From: Sinorhizobium chiapasense
Lineage (GTDB): Bacteria; Pseudomonadota; Alphaproteobacteria; Rhizobiales; Rhizobiaceae
Direction: 5' to 3'
Length of the DNA: 64,000 nt
Assembly: GCF_036488675.1 (NCBI RefSeq)
Contig: NZ_CP133148.1
Coordinates: 3,370,001 to 3,434,000 of the forward strand
Numbering within the stretch: the stretch's first letter is position 1; every line of letters begins with the position of its first letter. Below, piece by piece: positions 42,004-54,086 of the stretch. The translations under genes were made by a program, and so were the position numbers. Below the pieces are notes generated by a model. The model searched no databases. It was not told the origin of the DNA and was given only the letters and a program-made list of their open reading frames with translations.

Positions 42004-42705
42004 TTGGATTGGATGGCATTGAGCGACGCCGAATGGACAGCAGTCCGGCTGAGCCTGCGCGTCGCGACCGTCGCGATGCTGAGCAGCCTCCCGCTGGCGC
42101 TGCTGGCCGCCATGGTGCTCGCGCGTGGGCGCTTCTGGGGCAAGTCGGTCCTGAACGGTCTCGTACATATGCCGCTTGTCCTGCCGCCTGTAGTCACCGG
42201 CTTCGTACTGCTGCTTCTCTTCGGCCGCCGCGGACCGATCGGCGCCTTCCTTGCCGAGAATTTCGGCATCGTCTTCTCCTTTCGCTGGACGGGTGCCGCG
42301 CTTGCCTGCGCGGTCATGGGCTTTCCGTTGATGGTGCGCAGCATCCGGCTGTCGATCGAGGCGGTCGACCGCAAGCTCGAGGACGCTGCCGCCACGCTCG
42401 GCGCCGGGCCGGCATGGGTGTTCGTCACGGTCACATTGCCGCTGATCCTTCCCGGCATCATCGCCGGCATGATCCTGTCCTTCGCCAAGGCGATGGGCGA
42501 GTTCGGAGCGACGATCACCTTCGTTTCCAATATACCGGGCGAGACGCAGACGCTTTCCTCGGCGATCTATACCTTTACGCAAGTTCCAGGCGGCGATGCC
42601 GGGGCGATGCGCCTTGCGGTCATCTCGGTCGTCATCTCGATGGCGGCATTGATGCTCTCGGAGGTTTTCGCCGCACTCGCAGCGAAACGATCGGTGGCGG
42701 CATGA
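42004..42705 (+). CDS. modB: Molybdate ABC transporter, permease
   Basis: Inner-membrane channel of the molybdate importer. The protein of about 233 residues has five or more hydrophobic segments, the conserved [20 protein letters not shown] stretch and the ABC-docking EAA loop [20 protein letters not shown], followed by [20 protein letters not shown]. The start is taken as TTG 42004 (GGAGG 10 nt upstream); ATG 42013 is the alternative. The modA-modB gap of 182 nt is unusually long and holds a truncated repeat. Confidence 0.94.
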   Translation: MDWMALSDAEWTAVRLSLRVATVAMLSSLPLALLAAMVLARGRFWGKSVLNGLVHMPLVLPPVVTGFVLLLLFGRRGPIGAFLAENFGIVFSFRWTGAALACAVMGFPLMVRSIRLSIEAVDRKLEDAAATLGAGPAWVFVTVTLPLILPGIIAGMILSFAKAMGEFGATITFVSNIPGETQTLSSAIYTFTQVPGGDAGAMRLAVISVVISMAALMLSEVFAALAAKRSVAA

Positions 42706-43775
42706 GTCTTGAGGTCGAAGCCAGTCACCGGATCGGTGCCTTTACGATCGACGCCGAATTCACGTCCGACGGCAGCGTGACGGCGCTGTTTGGCCGCTCG
42801 GGGTCGGGCAAGACCTCACTCATCAACATCATCGCAGGACTTCTTCGTCCCGATGTCGGCCGGATCGTGCTCGACGGCGACGTGATCGCAGACAGCAGGA
42901 AGCGAATATTCACGCCGATCCACCACCGTCGCTTCGGTTATGTCTTCCAGGAGGCGCGGCTTTTTCCGCACCTGAGCGTTCGCAGGAACCTCGCCTATGG
43001 GCGCTGGTTCGCCAGCGCGCAAAAGTCCGCCTCGGAATTCGGGCGGATCGTTGAAATGCTCGGCATCGGCCAGCTTCTCGACCGTAGCCCCTCGACGCTC
43101 TCCGGCGGAGAACGCCAGCGCGTCGCCGTCGGCCGTGCGCTGCTCGCCTCTCCCCGCCTGTTGTTGATGGACGAGCCGCTCGCCGCGCTCGACGAGGCGC
43201 GGAAGGCGGAGATCCTGCCCTATCTGGAGCGGCTTCGCGACGAAACCAGAATTCCGATCGTCTATGTCAGCCACTCGGTCGCGGAAGTCGCCCGATTGGC
43301 TGAGCGCGTCATCGTGATCGAGAACGGTCGTGTCCAAGCATCCGGCGACGCGGCCGTCATCTTGAGCCAGCCGGCAGCGGTGCACGCGATGGACTGGCGC
43401 GAGGCCGGTGCACTGCTCGAGGGCGTGGTCGAGAGCCACGACAGCGCGCACAATCTGACGGTCGTCCGGGCGGGCGAGTGTCTCGTGCGCGTGCCGCAAC
43501 TCTTCGTTCCGCCGGGCCACGGCGTTCGCCTGCATATCGCGGCGCGCGATGTAATGCTTGCCACCGTGCGCCCGGAAGGCGTCAGCGCGCTCAACGTGTT
43601 CAAGGGAACAGTCATCGATCTGTCGCCCGACGAAAAAGGCAGCATCGACGTTCGCCTGCAGTGCGGTGGCAATGTCATTCTGGCCCGCATCACCGCCCTG
43701 TCGCGCGATGCGCTCCAGCTTGCGCCCGGAAAATCCGTTCATGCGGTCGTTAAAACCGTGGCGCTCGATCACTAG
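42702..43775 (+). CDS. modC: Molybdate ABC transporter, ATPase
   Basis: ATPase of the molybdate importer, 357 residues. It has Walker [15 protein letters not shown] (about residues 34-47), Q-loop [17 protein letters not shown] signature [18 protein letters not shown], Walker [15 protein letters not shown] and the switch His in [10 protein letters not shown]. The C-terminal part carries a TOBE/Mop molybdate-binding domain ([19 protein letters not shown]). Its ATG overlaps the modB stop by 4 nt. Confidence 0.96.
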   Translation: MSLEVEASHRIGAFTIDAEFTSDGSVTALFGRSGSGKTSLINIIAGLLRPDVGRIVLDGDVIADSRKRIFTPIHHRRFGYVFQEARLFPHLSVRRNLAYGRWFASAQKSASEFGRIVEMLGIGQLLDRSPSTLSGGERQRVAVGRALLASPRLLLMDEPLAALDEARKAEILPYLERLRDETRIPIVYVSHSVAEVARLAERVIVIENGRVQASGDAAVILSQPAAVHAMDWREAGALLEGVVESHDSAHNLTVVRAGECLVRVPQLFVPPGHGVRLHIAARDVMLATVRPEGVSALNVFKGTVIDLSPDEKGSIDVRLQCGGNVILARITALSRDALQLAPGKSVHAVVKTVALDH

Positions 43776-43807
43776 ATACGACTCGCGGCACCAGACCGCG
43801 CGCACCG

Positions 43808-44332
43808 TCAAACTGGATCGCGAATGTCGTCTGCGAAGGAGAACGTAAAGGACCTCTCAAATGAGGCCGCGTTTGGTTTGACGTCCTTGAAGTAGGACTT
43901 CAGTGGCAGCCCGGTGTCCTTCGAGACCCATATTCGCACTCTGGCCTTGCCGTATTCAAACTGCCGATCGTACTCATAGACGTAAGTCTGCATGGCGCCG
44001 ACCGGCTCTTCGCCGCTGAGTTCGCAGTTAGATACTTTCGACATGGGGAATGGCTCTCGCGGTCCCACACTCCAAGGCCCTTTTTCGCGGCGCCAGTACT
44101 GCTTGGAGTTGATAAGGATGAACTCTTCGGACAACGTGTTTCCACTCGGGAAGATGAGAGTTTCGTTCACTTGTCCTTTCGCGACGGCGTCCAGTTTCTT
44201 GGCGAGCGCCCGTATCGGAGCGCACGCTTCATCCGCGGCAGTCGCTGGCAGCGCCACAGCCGTCAACCACGTAAGTAATGCAATCAGTACGACTCTCCAG
44301 TGGTCGGTTCCTTTCGCATAGCGCGCCAGCAT
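43808..44332 (-). CDS. Secreted hypothetical protein
   Basis: A 174-residue protein with a start at ATG 44330-44332 directly behind GGGGGGGACGA. A basic N-terminus and the hydrophobic stretch VVLIALLTWLTAVALPATAA (about residues 14-33) form a Sec signal peptide. The mature part is a beta-rich domain (SKQYWRREKGPWSVG, TYVYEYDRQFEYGKARVRIW, KDTGLPLKSYF). The pattern resembles small periplasmic proteins of the outer-membrane-lipoprotein-sorting fold, but I cannot name the family. It converges with modC, and a dead nuclease-like gene lies just upstream on the same strand. Confidence 0.7.
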   Translation of the reverse strand: MLARYAKGTDHWRVVLIALLTWLTAVALPATAADEACAPIRALAKKLDAVAKGQVNETLIFPSGNTLSEEFILINSKQYWRREKGPWSVGPREPFPMSKVSNCELSGEEPVGAMQTYVYEYDRQFEYGKARVRIWVSKDTGLPLKSYFKDVKPNAASFERSFTFSFADDIRDPV

Positions 44333-44354
44333 TCGTCCCCCCCAGTTGCCCGCG

Positions 44355-44639
44355 TCAACAAAACGGCTCATGCTTTGCACGCATTGCGCGAACTTGGCAA
44401 GGCGAGTCGAACGTGCCACGCCAGATGCAGGCCTTGCCCGATCGCGCGATGTCCTGCGCATCGGCATTAGCGCCTTTGCTGTATCTGCCCCAATCCACTG
44501 CATTGCGGCTCTCGACCAGCCAGCGACTGACCTCGCGTCCGTCGGTGCGAAAGCAGCTACCCACGAAGCGCTTATATCAATCGCGTTCGAGGAACTCACA
44601 GCCCGTCGGGCAAGACTCGGCGAGAAACTGATCTGGATC
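44355..44639 (-). pseudogene. Degenerate SNase-like (thermonuclease-fold) gene
   Basis: The minus strand reads ...CEFLERD, then a TGA (44577-44579), then YKRFVGSCFRTDGREVSRWL, ESRNAVDWGRYSKG and GKACIWRGTFDSPC. The last segments match the C-terminal part of secreted staphylococcal-nuclease-like proteins common in rhizobia (R-Y-G/K-R, then RWLVE.G.A.., then GIW.G.F..P). The TGA probably replaces an Arg codon (CGA). The N-terminal signal and first strands are missing, and the remnant starts right after the modE stop. It is therefore read as a truncated gene with a nonsense mutation. Confidence 0.7.
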
Positions 44640-44651
44640 ACGCCTCTCGCA

Positions 44652-45044
44652 TCACTTGTGCCGAGCTGCTTCCTCCGCAGAGACCGCAGCCTGATCGCGA
44701 ACGGCCTCAAGCCAGTCGAGATCGTCCTTGATTGCGTTGCAAGCCTTTGCTTCCATCGCCCGGAAGCGCTGGATCAGCATGTCGCCGAAAGCGGTGACGG
44801 CGGCACCGCCGCCCTGTTTGCCGCCGCGCTGCGATTCCACCGAGGGCTCCTTGAACATCCGGTTCAAGGCATCGACGAGCAACCAGGCCCGCCGGTAGGA
44901 CATGTCCATGGCGCGGCCGGCGGCGGAAATCGAGCCGGTTTCGCGGATGAGTTCCAGGAGCATGATCTTGCCGCGCCCAAGGCGATCGCCAGGCGGAAAG
45001 TCGATACGCAGGATCGGGCGGAGTTTGCTGTCTTCGTCACGCAT
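44652..45044 (-). CDS. modE: ModE-type molybdate regulator, DNA-binding domain only
   Basis: A 130-residue protein with the winged LysR-like helix-turn-helix of ModE: LLELIRETGSISAAGRAMDM, SYRRAWLLVDALNRMF and GGGAAVTAFGDMLIQRFRAM. The C-terminal molybdate-sensing TOBE/Mop domains of E. coli ModE are absent. Such short forms are common in alphaproteobacteria. The likely targets are the two sites before modA, 3.7 kb away across two unrelated genes. How molybdate is sensed without a Mop domain is not evident from the sequence. Confidence 0.88.
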   Translation of the reverse strand: MRDEDSKLRPILRIDFPPGDRLGRGKIMLLELIRETGSISAAGRAMDMSYRRAWLLVDALNRMFKEPSVESQRGGKQGGGAAVTAFGDMLIQRFRAMEAKACNAIKDDLDWLEAVRDQAAVSAEEAARHK

Positions 45045-45100
45045 GCGGCGAGCATAGAGTCTCGGCCGAAGTTCTGGAAGTCCGGCCGTATTGCGCCTTG

Positions 45101-45922
<822 letters not shown>

Positions 45923-46110
45923 TCAAGCGACTGATCGTATTTTTATCTAAAAAAGACAGAGCCGTCGCGCGTCAGTCCAAGTGGGCGAAGCGCCCCTGAG
46001 TTGACGTGGCAATTGCGCATCGTAGCCAGCTAATTGGTCGCACGACCTTGATCGGCAGCGAGGAAGAGTGCAGCGATTGCCAGGCAGTCACCAAAACCCA
46101 AGAGGCACCT

Positions 46111-47441
46111 ATGCCCGGTCCCGTTCTCGACCCCGTCACCACCGACAATTCGCTACCTCCGAAAGCCGAGGTCGTCATTGTCGCGGTGGCATCATCGGCG
46201 TCAGCACCGCGCTCGTTCTCGCCGAACGCGGCGTTCAAGTCGTGCTCTGCGAAAAAGGCGCGCTCGGCGGCGAACAATCGAGCCGCAATTGGGGTTGGGT
46301 GCGCGTCATGGGCCGCGACCGCCGCGAGATTCCGCTTGCCATGGCCGCACTGAAAGTCTGGGATACGCTCGATGCGCGCGTCGGCGGTGATACCGGATTT
46401 CGCCGCAGCGGCATTCTGTATGTTTCAGAGAGCGAACAGGATATCGCCAATCGTGATGCCTGGCTGGCGCACGCCAGGCAGCATGGCGTCGACAGCCGCC
46501 AGATCGGCCCGGATGAAACGCAGTCCAGGATGTCGGGAGCGACCACCCGCTACAAAGGCGCGCTCTTTACGCCGAGCGACGGCCGGGCCGAGCCGCAGAA
46601 GGCGGTGCCGGCAATTGCCGCGGGTGCGAGGCGCGCCGGCGCGCACATCGTCAGCGGCTGCGCCGTGCGCGGGATCGAGAGCAGCGCTGGCCGGATCAGC
46701 GCCGTCGTCACGGAAAAGGGTCGAATCGAAACCGCGACGGTCGTCCTTGCCGGCGGTGCCTGGTCGCGGCTCTTTTGCAAGGGGCTCGGAATCCGGCTAC
46801 CGCAACTGAAGGTGCGCAACACTGTGCTCAGAACGACACCGGTTGACGGCGGACCCGAGGGCGCTGGCGCGACGGCGACCTATGCCTATCGAAAGCGGCT
46901 CGACGGCGGCTATACCATCGCCGACGGCGGTGCCAACCTGCATCCGATCGTCCCGGACAGTTTCGCTTTCTTTCGTGAATTTCAGCCTGCGCGAAAGGCC
47001 GAAGGCGAGGCCGTCCAGGTTGGCATGAGCGCGCAGAGCTGGCGCGAGCTCTTCGAGATCGCATCCGTGCCGCTCGACCGCCCGGGCGCCTTCGAACGCC
47101 ACCGGATCCTCGACCCCCGGCCTGATCCGCGCTCCGCGTTAAGAGCATTCGAGGAGGCAAGAAAGGTCTTTCCGGCACTCCGACAGACTGCGCCACTGCA
47201 GATCTGGGCCGGTCTCATCGACGTGACGCCCGATGCCGTGCCGATCATTTCCCATGCTGAAGACGTCCCCGGGCTGGTGATCGCGACGGGGTTTTCCGGC
47301 CATGGCTTCGGTATCGGTCCCGGCGCCGGCCACCTTGTCGCCGACCTCGTCACGGGAGATCGGCCGATCGTCGATCCTGCGAATTTCCGGCTCTCGCGTT
47401 TTTCCGACGGCACGCCGCTCGAGATCGCGCCGCCGGTCTGA
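46111..47441 (+). pseudogene. FAD-dependent oxidoreductase (DAO family) with a one-base frameshift
   Basis: ATG 46111 starts a normal N-terminus, MPGPVLDPVTTDNSLPPKAE then VVIV. At about 46182-46184 the sequence GTCATTGTCGCGGTGGC lacks one G compared with the GGGIIG coding expected. The FAD motif continues in another frame (GGIIGVSTALVLAERG) to a proper end at 47441. The downstream part is intact, with QSSRNWGWVRVMGRD, VVLAGGAWSRLF and VIATGFSGHGFGIGPGAGHL typical of DAO/HcnC-like amine or amino-acid oxidases. Total length would be about 443 residues. Either a true frameshift pseudogene or a one-base assembly error. Confidence 0.88.
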
Positions 47442-49032
<1,591 letters not shown>

Positions 49033-49033
49033 C

Positions 49034-50047
49034 ATGGCCAGAATGACAATGATCGAAGCGGTGCGCAGCGCCATGGACGTCTCGATGGCGCGCGACGAAA
49101 ACGTCGTCGTCTTCGGCGAGGACGTCGGCTATTTCGGCGGCGTCTTCCGCTGTACGCAGGGACTCCAGGCGAAATACGGCAAGACCCGCTGCTTCGACGC
49201 GCCGATCAGCGAATCCGGCATCGTCGGCACAGCCATCGGCATGGCCGCCTACGGGTTGAAACCCTGCGTCGAAATCCAGTTCGCCGACTACATGTATCCG
49301 GCCTACGACCAGATCACCCAGGAGGCCGCGCGCATTCGCTACCGTTCGAACGGCGATTTCACCTGCCCGATCGTGCTCCGCATGCCGACTGGCGGCGGCA
49401 TCTTCGGCGGCCAGACCCACAGCCAGAGCCCGGAGGCTCTCTTCACCCATGTCTGTGGCCTGAAGGTCATCGTTCCGTCGAATCCTTACGACGCCAAGGG
49501 GCTCCTGATTTCGGCGATAGAGGATCCGGATCCGGTGATGTTCCTGGAGCCGAAGCGGCTCTACAACGGCCCGTTCGACGGCCACCACGAACGCCCGGTG
49601 ACGCCCTGGTCGAAACATGAGCTCGGCGACGTTCCGGAGGGCCACTATACGATCCCGATCGGCAAGGCCGAAATCCGCCGCAAGGGCTCGGCCGTGACGG
49701 TGGTCGCCTATGGCACCATGGTGCATGTCGCGCTCGCTGCCGCCGAAGAAACCGGGATCGATGCGGAAGTGATCGACCTGCGCAGCCTGCTGCCGCTCGA
49801 TCTCGATACGATCGTGCAGTCGGTGACGAAGACGGGACGCTGCGTCGTCGTGCACGAGGCGACGCTGACATCCGGCTTTGGCGCTGAGCTCGTGTCTCTC
49901 GTTCAGGAGCATTGTTTCTATCATCTGGAGGCTCCCGTGGTCCGGGTGACCGGCTGGGATACACCCTACCCGCACGCTCAGGAATGGGACTATTTCCCCG
50001 GCCCCGCGCGCGTCGGCCGTGCGCTCACCGAAGTGATGGAGGCCTGA
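49034..50047 (+). CDS. bkdAB: Branched-chain 2-oxoacid dehydrogenase E1 component, beta subunit
   Basis: A 337-residue partner of E1 alpha in the alpha2beta2 E1. It begins MTMIEAVRSAMDVSMARDEN, with VFGEDVGYFGGVFRCTQGL (TPP-site Glu), FDAPISESGIVGTAIGMAAY and a C-terminal transketolase domain (GRCVVVHEATLTSGFGAEL). The ATG is 1 nt after the alpha-subunit stop. Confidence 0.95.
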   Translation: MARMTMIEAVRSAMDVSMARDENVVVFGEDVGYFGGVFRCTQGLQAKYGKTRCFDAPISESGIVGTAIGMAAYGLKPCVEIQFADYMYPAYDQITQEAARIRYRSNGDFTCPIVLRMPTGGGIFGGQTHSQSPEALFTHVCGLKVIVPSNPYDAKGLLISAIEDPDPVMFLEPKRLYNGPFDGHHERPVTPWSKHELGDVPEGHYTIPIGKAEIRRKGSAVTVVAYGTMVHVALAAAEETGIDAEVIDLRSLLPLDLDTIVQSVTKTGRCVVVHEATLTSGFGAELVSLVQEHCFYHLEAPVVRVTGWDTPYPHAQEWDYFPGPARVGRALTEVMEA

Positions 50048-50049
50048 CA

Positions 50050-51330
50050 ATGGGCGAATTTATCCTGAAGATGCCCGATGTCGGCGAGGGCGTGGCCGAG
50101 GCCGAGCTTGTCGAGTGGCACGTGAAGCCCGGCGACCCCGTGCGCGAGGATATGGTGCTCGCTGCGGTCATGACCGACAAGGCGACCGTCGAGATCCCCT
50201 CGCCCGTCACCGGCACGGTGCTATGGCTTGGCGCGGAAATCGGCGACACGGTCGCGGTCAAGGCACCGCTTGTGCGCATCGAGGTCTCGGGTGACGGCGC
50301 CGCTGCCACCGAAATCGTCACAACTGCCGTCCCGGCCGAGCCGGTGGTGAAGGAGCAGGCGCCTGTGCCGGAGGTGAAGAAGGCGGCGCCTCCAAAACCT
50401 GAACCGAAAGCGGTCGTCGAAACGACGGTTGCCGCGTACGAGGCGCGTGAGCCGTCGAAGAAACCGCTGGCTTCGCCGGCCGTACGGCTGCGCGCGAAGG
50501 ACAGCGGCGTCGACCTCCGGCAAATAACCGGCACCGGACCCGTCGGCCGGATCACCCACGAAGATCTCGATCTTTTCCTGAGCCGCGGCGCGCAGCCGGC
50601 ACCGGCGATAACCGGTCTTGTCCGCAAGACCGCAGTGGAGGAGATCAAGGTCATCGGTCTCAGGCGCCGCATCGCCGAGAAGATGACGCTCTCCACCTCG
50701 CGCATTCCCCACATCACCTATGTGGAGGAAATGGACATGACGGCGCTTGAAGACCTGCGCGCGATGATGAACCGCGACCGCAAGCCCGACCAGCCGAAGC
50801 TGACGGTCCTGCCCTTCCTGATGCGGGCGCTGGTCAAGACCATCGCCGAGCAGCCGGGCGTCAATGCGACCTTCGACGATGGCGCCGGCGTCATCCATCG
50901 GCATGCCGCCGTTCATATCGGCATCGCCACCCAGACCCCCGCCGGCCTGACGGTTCCGGTCGTACGCCACGCCGAGGCGCGCGGAATCTGGGACTGCGCC
51001 GCCGAGTTGAACAGGCTGGCGGACGCCGCCCGCACCGGGACCGCGACCCGCGACGAGCTGACCGGATCGACCATTACCATCAGTTCGCTCGGCGCCCTTG
51101 GCGGCATCGCCTCGACGCCGGTCATCAACCACCCGGAGGTGGCGATCGTCGGGGTTAACAAGATCGCCATCCGTCCGGTCTGGGACGGGACGCAATTCGT
51201 TCCGCGCAAGATCATGAACCTCTCATCGAGCTTCGATCACCGCGTCATCGACGGCTGGGACGCCGCGACCTTCGTCCAGCGGCTGAAGACGCTGCTCGAA
51301 ACGCCAGCGCTGATTTTCGTTGAAGGATGA
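50050..51330 (+). CDS. bkdB: Branched-chain 2-oxoacid dehydrogenase E2 (dihydrolipoyl transacylase)
   Basis: The 426-residue core of the complex. There is one N-terminal lipoyl domain with the lipoylated lysine in VMTDKATVEIPSPVTG (about residue 44), then an Ala/Pro/Lys-rich linker and the E1/E3-binding domain ASPAVRLRAKDSGVDLRQI. The C-terminal catalytic acyltransferase domain ends SSSFDHRVIDGWDAATFVQR, with the active-site His and Asp. It starts 2 nt after E1 beta. Confidence 0.95.
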   Translation: MGEFILKMPDVGEGVAEAELVEWHVKPGDPVREDMVLAAVMTDKATVEIPSPVTGTVLWLGAEIGDTVAVKAPLVRIEVSGDGAAATEIVTTAVPAEPVVKEQAPVPEVKKAAPPKPEPKAVVETTVAAYEAREPSKKPLASPAVRLRAKDSGVDLRQITGTGPVGRITHEDLDLFLSRGAQPAPAITGLVRKTAVEEIKVIGLRRRIAEKMTLSTSRIPHITYVEEMDMTALEDLRAMMNRDRKPDQPKLTVLPFLMRALVKTIAEQPGVNATFDDGAGVIHRHAAVHIGIATQTPAGLTVPVVRHAEARGIWDCAAELNRLADAARTGTATRDELTGSTITISSLGALGGIASTPVINHPEVAIVGVNKIAIRPVWDGTQFVPRKIMNLSSSFDHRVIDGWDAATFVQRLKTLLETPALIFVEG

Positions 51331-51337
51331 CGCGATC

Positions 51338-52732
51338 ATGAAGGAAATCTCCTGCAAGCTTCTGGTGCTTGGCGCCGGTCCCGGCGGCTATGTCTGCGCC
51401 ATCCGCGCAGGCCAGCTCGGCGTCGACACGGTCATCGTCGAAAGGGCGAAGGCCGGCGGCACCTGCCTCAATGTCGGCTGCATTCCCTCCAAGGCGCTGA
51501 TCCATGCGGCGGAGGAATTTCATAAGCTCCGTGCGGCGGCATCCGGCAAGAGCCCGCTTGGACTTTCGCTGAGCGCGCCGGCGATCGACCTCGCGCGAAC
51601 CGTCGCCTGGAAGGACGGCATCGTCGGCCGGCTGAACGGCGGCGTCACGGGGCTGCTGAAAAAGGCGGGCGTCAAGGCGGTTGTCGGTGAAGCGCGCTTC
51701 GTCGACGGCAAGACCGTGGACGTCGAGACCGAGACCGGTCTGCAGCGCATTCGTGCCGAGGCGATCGTCATCGCCACCGGCTCGGCACCGGTCGAACTTC
51801 CCGACCTGCCCTTCGGCGAGAACGTTATCTCCTCGACGGGAGCGCTGGCGCTGAAAACGGTTCCCGAGACGCTGGCGGTGATCGGCGGCGGCTATATCGG
51901 CCTCGAGCTCGGCACCGCCTTCGCCAAACTCGGCTCGAAGGTCACCGTGCTCGAAGCCATGGACCGTATCCTGCCGCAATACGACGCGGATCTTTCGAAG
52001 CCGGTGATGAAGCGCCTCGGCGAACTCGGCATCGATGTTTTCACGCGCACGGCCGCCAAACGGCTCTCGGCCGATGGCCGCGGCCTGCTTGCGGAAGAAA
52101 ACGGCCGCCCGTTCGAGGTGCCCGCGGAAAAGGTCCTCGTGACCGTCGGCCGCAGACCCGTCACGGAAGGATGGGGCATCGAGGAGATCGATCTCGATCG
52201 CGCCGGTAAGTTCATCCGCATCGACGACCAGTGCCGCACCTCGATGCGCGGCATCTACGCGATCGGCGACGTCACCGGCGAACCGATGCTCGCACATCGC
52301 GCCATGGCGCAGGGCGAGATGGTCGCCGAGATCGTTGCCGGCCGTAAGCGGAGCTGGGACAAGCATTGTATCCCGGCCGTCTGCTTCACCGACCCGGAGA
52401 TCGTCAGCGCCGGCCTTTCACCGGACGAGGCGCGCGCGACCGGCATCGAGATCAAGATCGGTCAGTTCCCCTTCCAGGCGAACGGCCGCGCCATGACGAC
52501 GCTTTCCGAGGACGGTTTCGTCCGCGTGGTCGCGCGTGCCGACAATCATCTCGTGCTCGGCATCCACGCCGTCGGCCACGGCGTCTCTGAGCTCTCGGCA
52601 ACCTTCGCGCTGGCGATCGAAATGGGCGCGCGGCTTGAGGATATTGGCGGCACGATCCATGCGCATCCGACCCAATCGGAAGCCTTCCAGGAGGCGGCTT
52701 TCAAGGGATTGGGGCACGCGCTGCATATTTGA
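51338..52732 (+). CDS. lpdV: Dihydrolipoyl dehydrogenase (E3) of the branched-chain complex
   Basis: FAD enzyme that re-oxidises the lipoyl arm, 464 residues. It has FAD motif LLVLGAGPGGYVCAIRAGQL, redox disulfide GGTCLNVGCIPSKALIH, NAD motif VIGGGYIGLELGTAFAKLGS and the catalytic dyad HAHPTQSEAFQEAA. ATG 51338 (AAGGA upstream) is preferred over an overlapping TTG at 51320. It closes the bkd operon and is followed at once by a RIME-like repeat. Confidence 0.95.
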   Translation: MKEISCKLLVLGAGPGGYVCAIRAGQLGVDTVIVERAKAGGTCLNVGCIPSKALIHAAEEFHKLRAAASGKSPLGLSLSAPAIDLARTVAWKDGIVGRLNGGVTGLLKKAGVKAVVGEARFVDGKTVDVETETGLQRIRAEAIVIATGSAPVELPDLPFGENVISSTGALALKTVPETLAVIGGGYIGLELGTAFAKLGSKVTVLEAMDRILPQYDADLSKPVMKRLGELGIDVFTRTAAKRLSADGRGLLAEENGRPFEVPAEKVLVTVGRRPVTEGWGIEEIDLDRAGKFIRIDDQCRTSMRGIYAIGDVTGEPMLAHRAMAQGEMVAEIVAGRKRSWDKHCIPAVCFTDPEIVSAGLSPDEARATGIEIKIGQFPFQANGRAMTTLSEDGFVRVVARADNHLVLGIHAVGHGVSELSATFALAIEMGARLEDIGGTIHAHPTQSEAFQEAAFKGLGHALHI

Positions 52733-52740
52733 GGTGGAAT

Positions 52741-52853
52741 TGCCCCTCATCCCGCTGCCGCGACCTTCTCCCCGCATGCGGGGAGAAGGGGCGATGCCGC
52801 GCGCTCCCAGTTCCCTCTCCCCGCGAGCGGGGAGAGGGCCAGGGTGAGGGGCA
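52741..52853. repeat. RIME-like intergenic mosaic element (copy 2)
   Basis: TGCCCCTCATCCCGCTGCCG to GGTGAGGGGCA, with inner hairpins CCTTCTCCCCGCATGCGGGGAG and CCCTCTCCCCGC/GCGGGGAGAGGG. It separates the converging stops of lpdV and the thiolase, and may serve as a two-way transcription end. Confidence 0.85.
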
Positions 52854-52870
52854 AAAGCCCCCAAACGCCC

Positions 52871-54052
52871 CTACTGCAGCAGTTCCAACCCGACCGCCGT
52901 CGCCTCGCCGCCGCCGATGCAGAGCGAGGCGATGCCGCGTTTGACGCCGTTCGCCCGCATTGCATTAAGCAGCGTCACGACGATGCGGGCGCCGGAGGCG
53001 CCGATCGGGTGGCCGAGCGCGCAAGCGCCGCCATGGATGTTGACGATGTCGTCGGAGAGGCCGAGATCGCGGATCGCCGCCATGGCGACGACCGCAAAGG
53101 CCTCGTTGATCTCGTAGAGACCGACGCTGCCCTTCTCCCAGTTGAGCTTGTCGATGAGCTTGTCGATGGCGCCGATCGGCGCTGTGGTAAACCAGGCCGG
53201 CTCCTGGGCATGGCCGGCATGACCGGCAACGATCGCAAGCGGCGTCAGCCCTCGCCTTTCCGCTTCGCTGGCGCGCATCAGGATCAGGGCGGCGGCGCCG
53301 TCGGAAATGGAGGAGGAATTGGCGGCCGTGACGCTGCCGCCGTCGCGGAAGGCGGGCTTCAGCTTCGGAATCCTCGCCGGATCGACCTTCGTCGGCTGCT
53401 CGTCGCGGTCGAGGTTGGCGTTCCCGCGTTTGCCGCCATCGACGATCGCCACCGTTTCATCGGCAAAGGACCTGTCTTCCGCCGCTTTCAGCGCCCTTTC
53501 GAGAGAACGAAGCGCGAAGGCGTCCTGGTCGGCGCGGGAGAACTGATAGTGCTGGGCGGTGTCCTCGGCATAGGTGCCCATCAGACGGCCGGAATAGGCG
53601 TCCTCCAGCCCGTCGAGGAACATGTGGTCCTTGACCTCGCCGTGGCCGAGCCGGAAACCGCCGCGCGCCTTGGGCAGCAGATAGGGAGCGTTGGTCATCG
53701 ACTCCATGCCGCCGGCGGCGATCACCGACGCACTGCCGGAGAGAAGCGCATCATGGCCGAGCATCAGCGCCTTCATGCCCGAGCCGCAGACCTTGGAAAC
53801 CGTGGTCGAGGGCGTTTCCGTTCCGAGGCCGGCGCCAAGTGCGGCCTGCCGGGCGGGATTCTGGCCGATGCCGGCCGGCAAGACGTTGCCCATCAGAACT
53901 TCGTCGACCGCATCGACACTGGCGCGCTCGAGCGCGGCCTTCAGGGCAACGGCGCCGAGTTCCGGTGCCGCCAGGTCCTTCAGTCCTCCCTGAAAGGCAC
54001 CCATCGGCGTGCGCGCCGCCGAAACGATTACCACCGGATCGCGATTGCTCAT
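52871..54052 (-). CDS. Acetyl-CoA C-acyltransferase (thiolase)
   Basis: A 393-residue thiolase. The acyl-accepting Cys is in TTVSKVCGSGMKALMLGHDA (about residue 89), the His motif in NIHGGACALGHPIGASGARI, and the second Cys in CIGGGEATAVGLELL. ATG 54050-54052 has GAGGAGG upstream. The biosynthetic acetoacetyl-CoA type (phbA-like) and a catabolic 3-oxoacyl-CoA thiolase cannot be separated safely. Its place beside the branched-chain dehydrogenase operon favours acyl-CoA breakdown. The gene is bracketed by two RIME-like repeats. Confidence 0.92.
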   Translation of the reverse strand: MSNRDPVVIVSAARTPMGAFQGGLKDLAAPELGAVALKAALERASVDAVDEVLMGNVLPAGIGQNPARQAALGAGLGTETPSTTVSKVCGSGMKALMLGHDALLSGSASVIAAGGMESMTNAPYLLPKARGGFRLGHGEVKDHMFLDGLEDAYSGRLMGTYAEDTAQHYQFSRADQDAFALRSLERALKAAEDRSFADETVAIVDGGKRGNANLDRDEQPTKVDPARIPKLKPAFRDGGSVTAANSSSISDGAAALILMRASEAERRGLTPLAIVAGHAGHAQEPAWFTTAPIGAIDKLIDKLNWEKGSVGLYEINEAFAVVAMAAIRDLGLSDDIVNIHGGACALGHPIGASGARIVVTLLNAMRANGVKRGIASLCIGGGEATAVGLELLQ

Positions 54053-54086
54053 CTTAGTCCTCCTCACAGAAACCGTGCGGCCCTCA

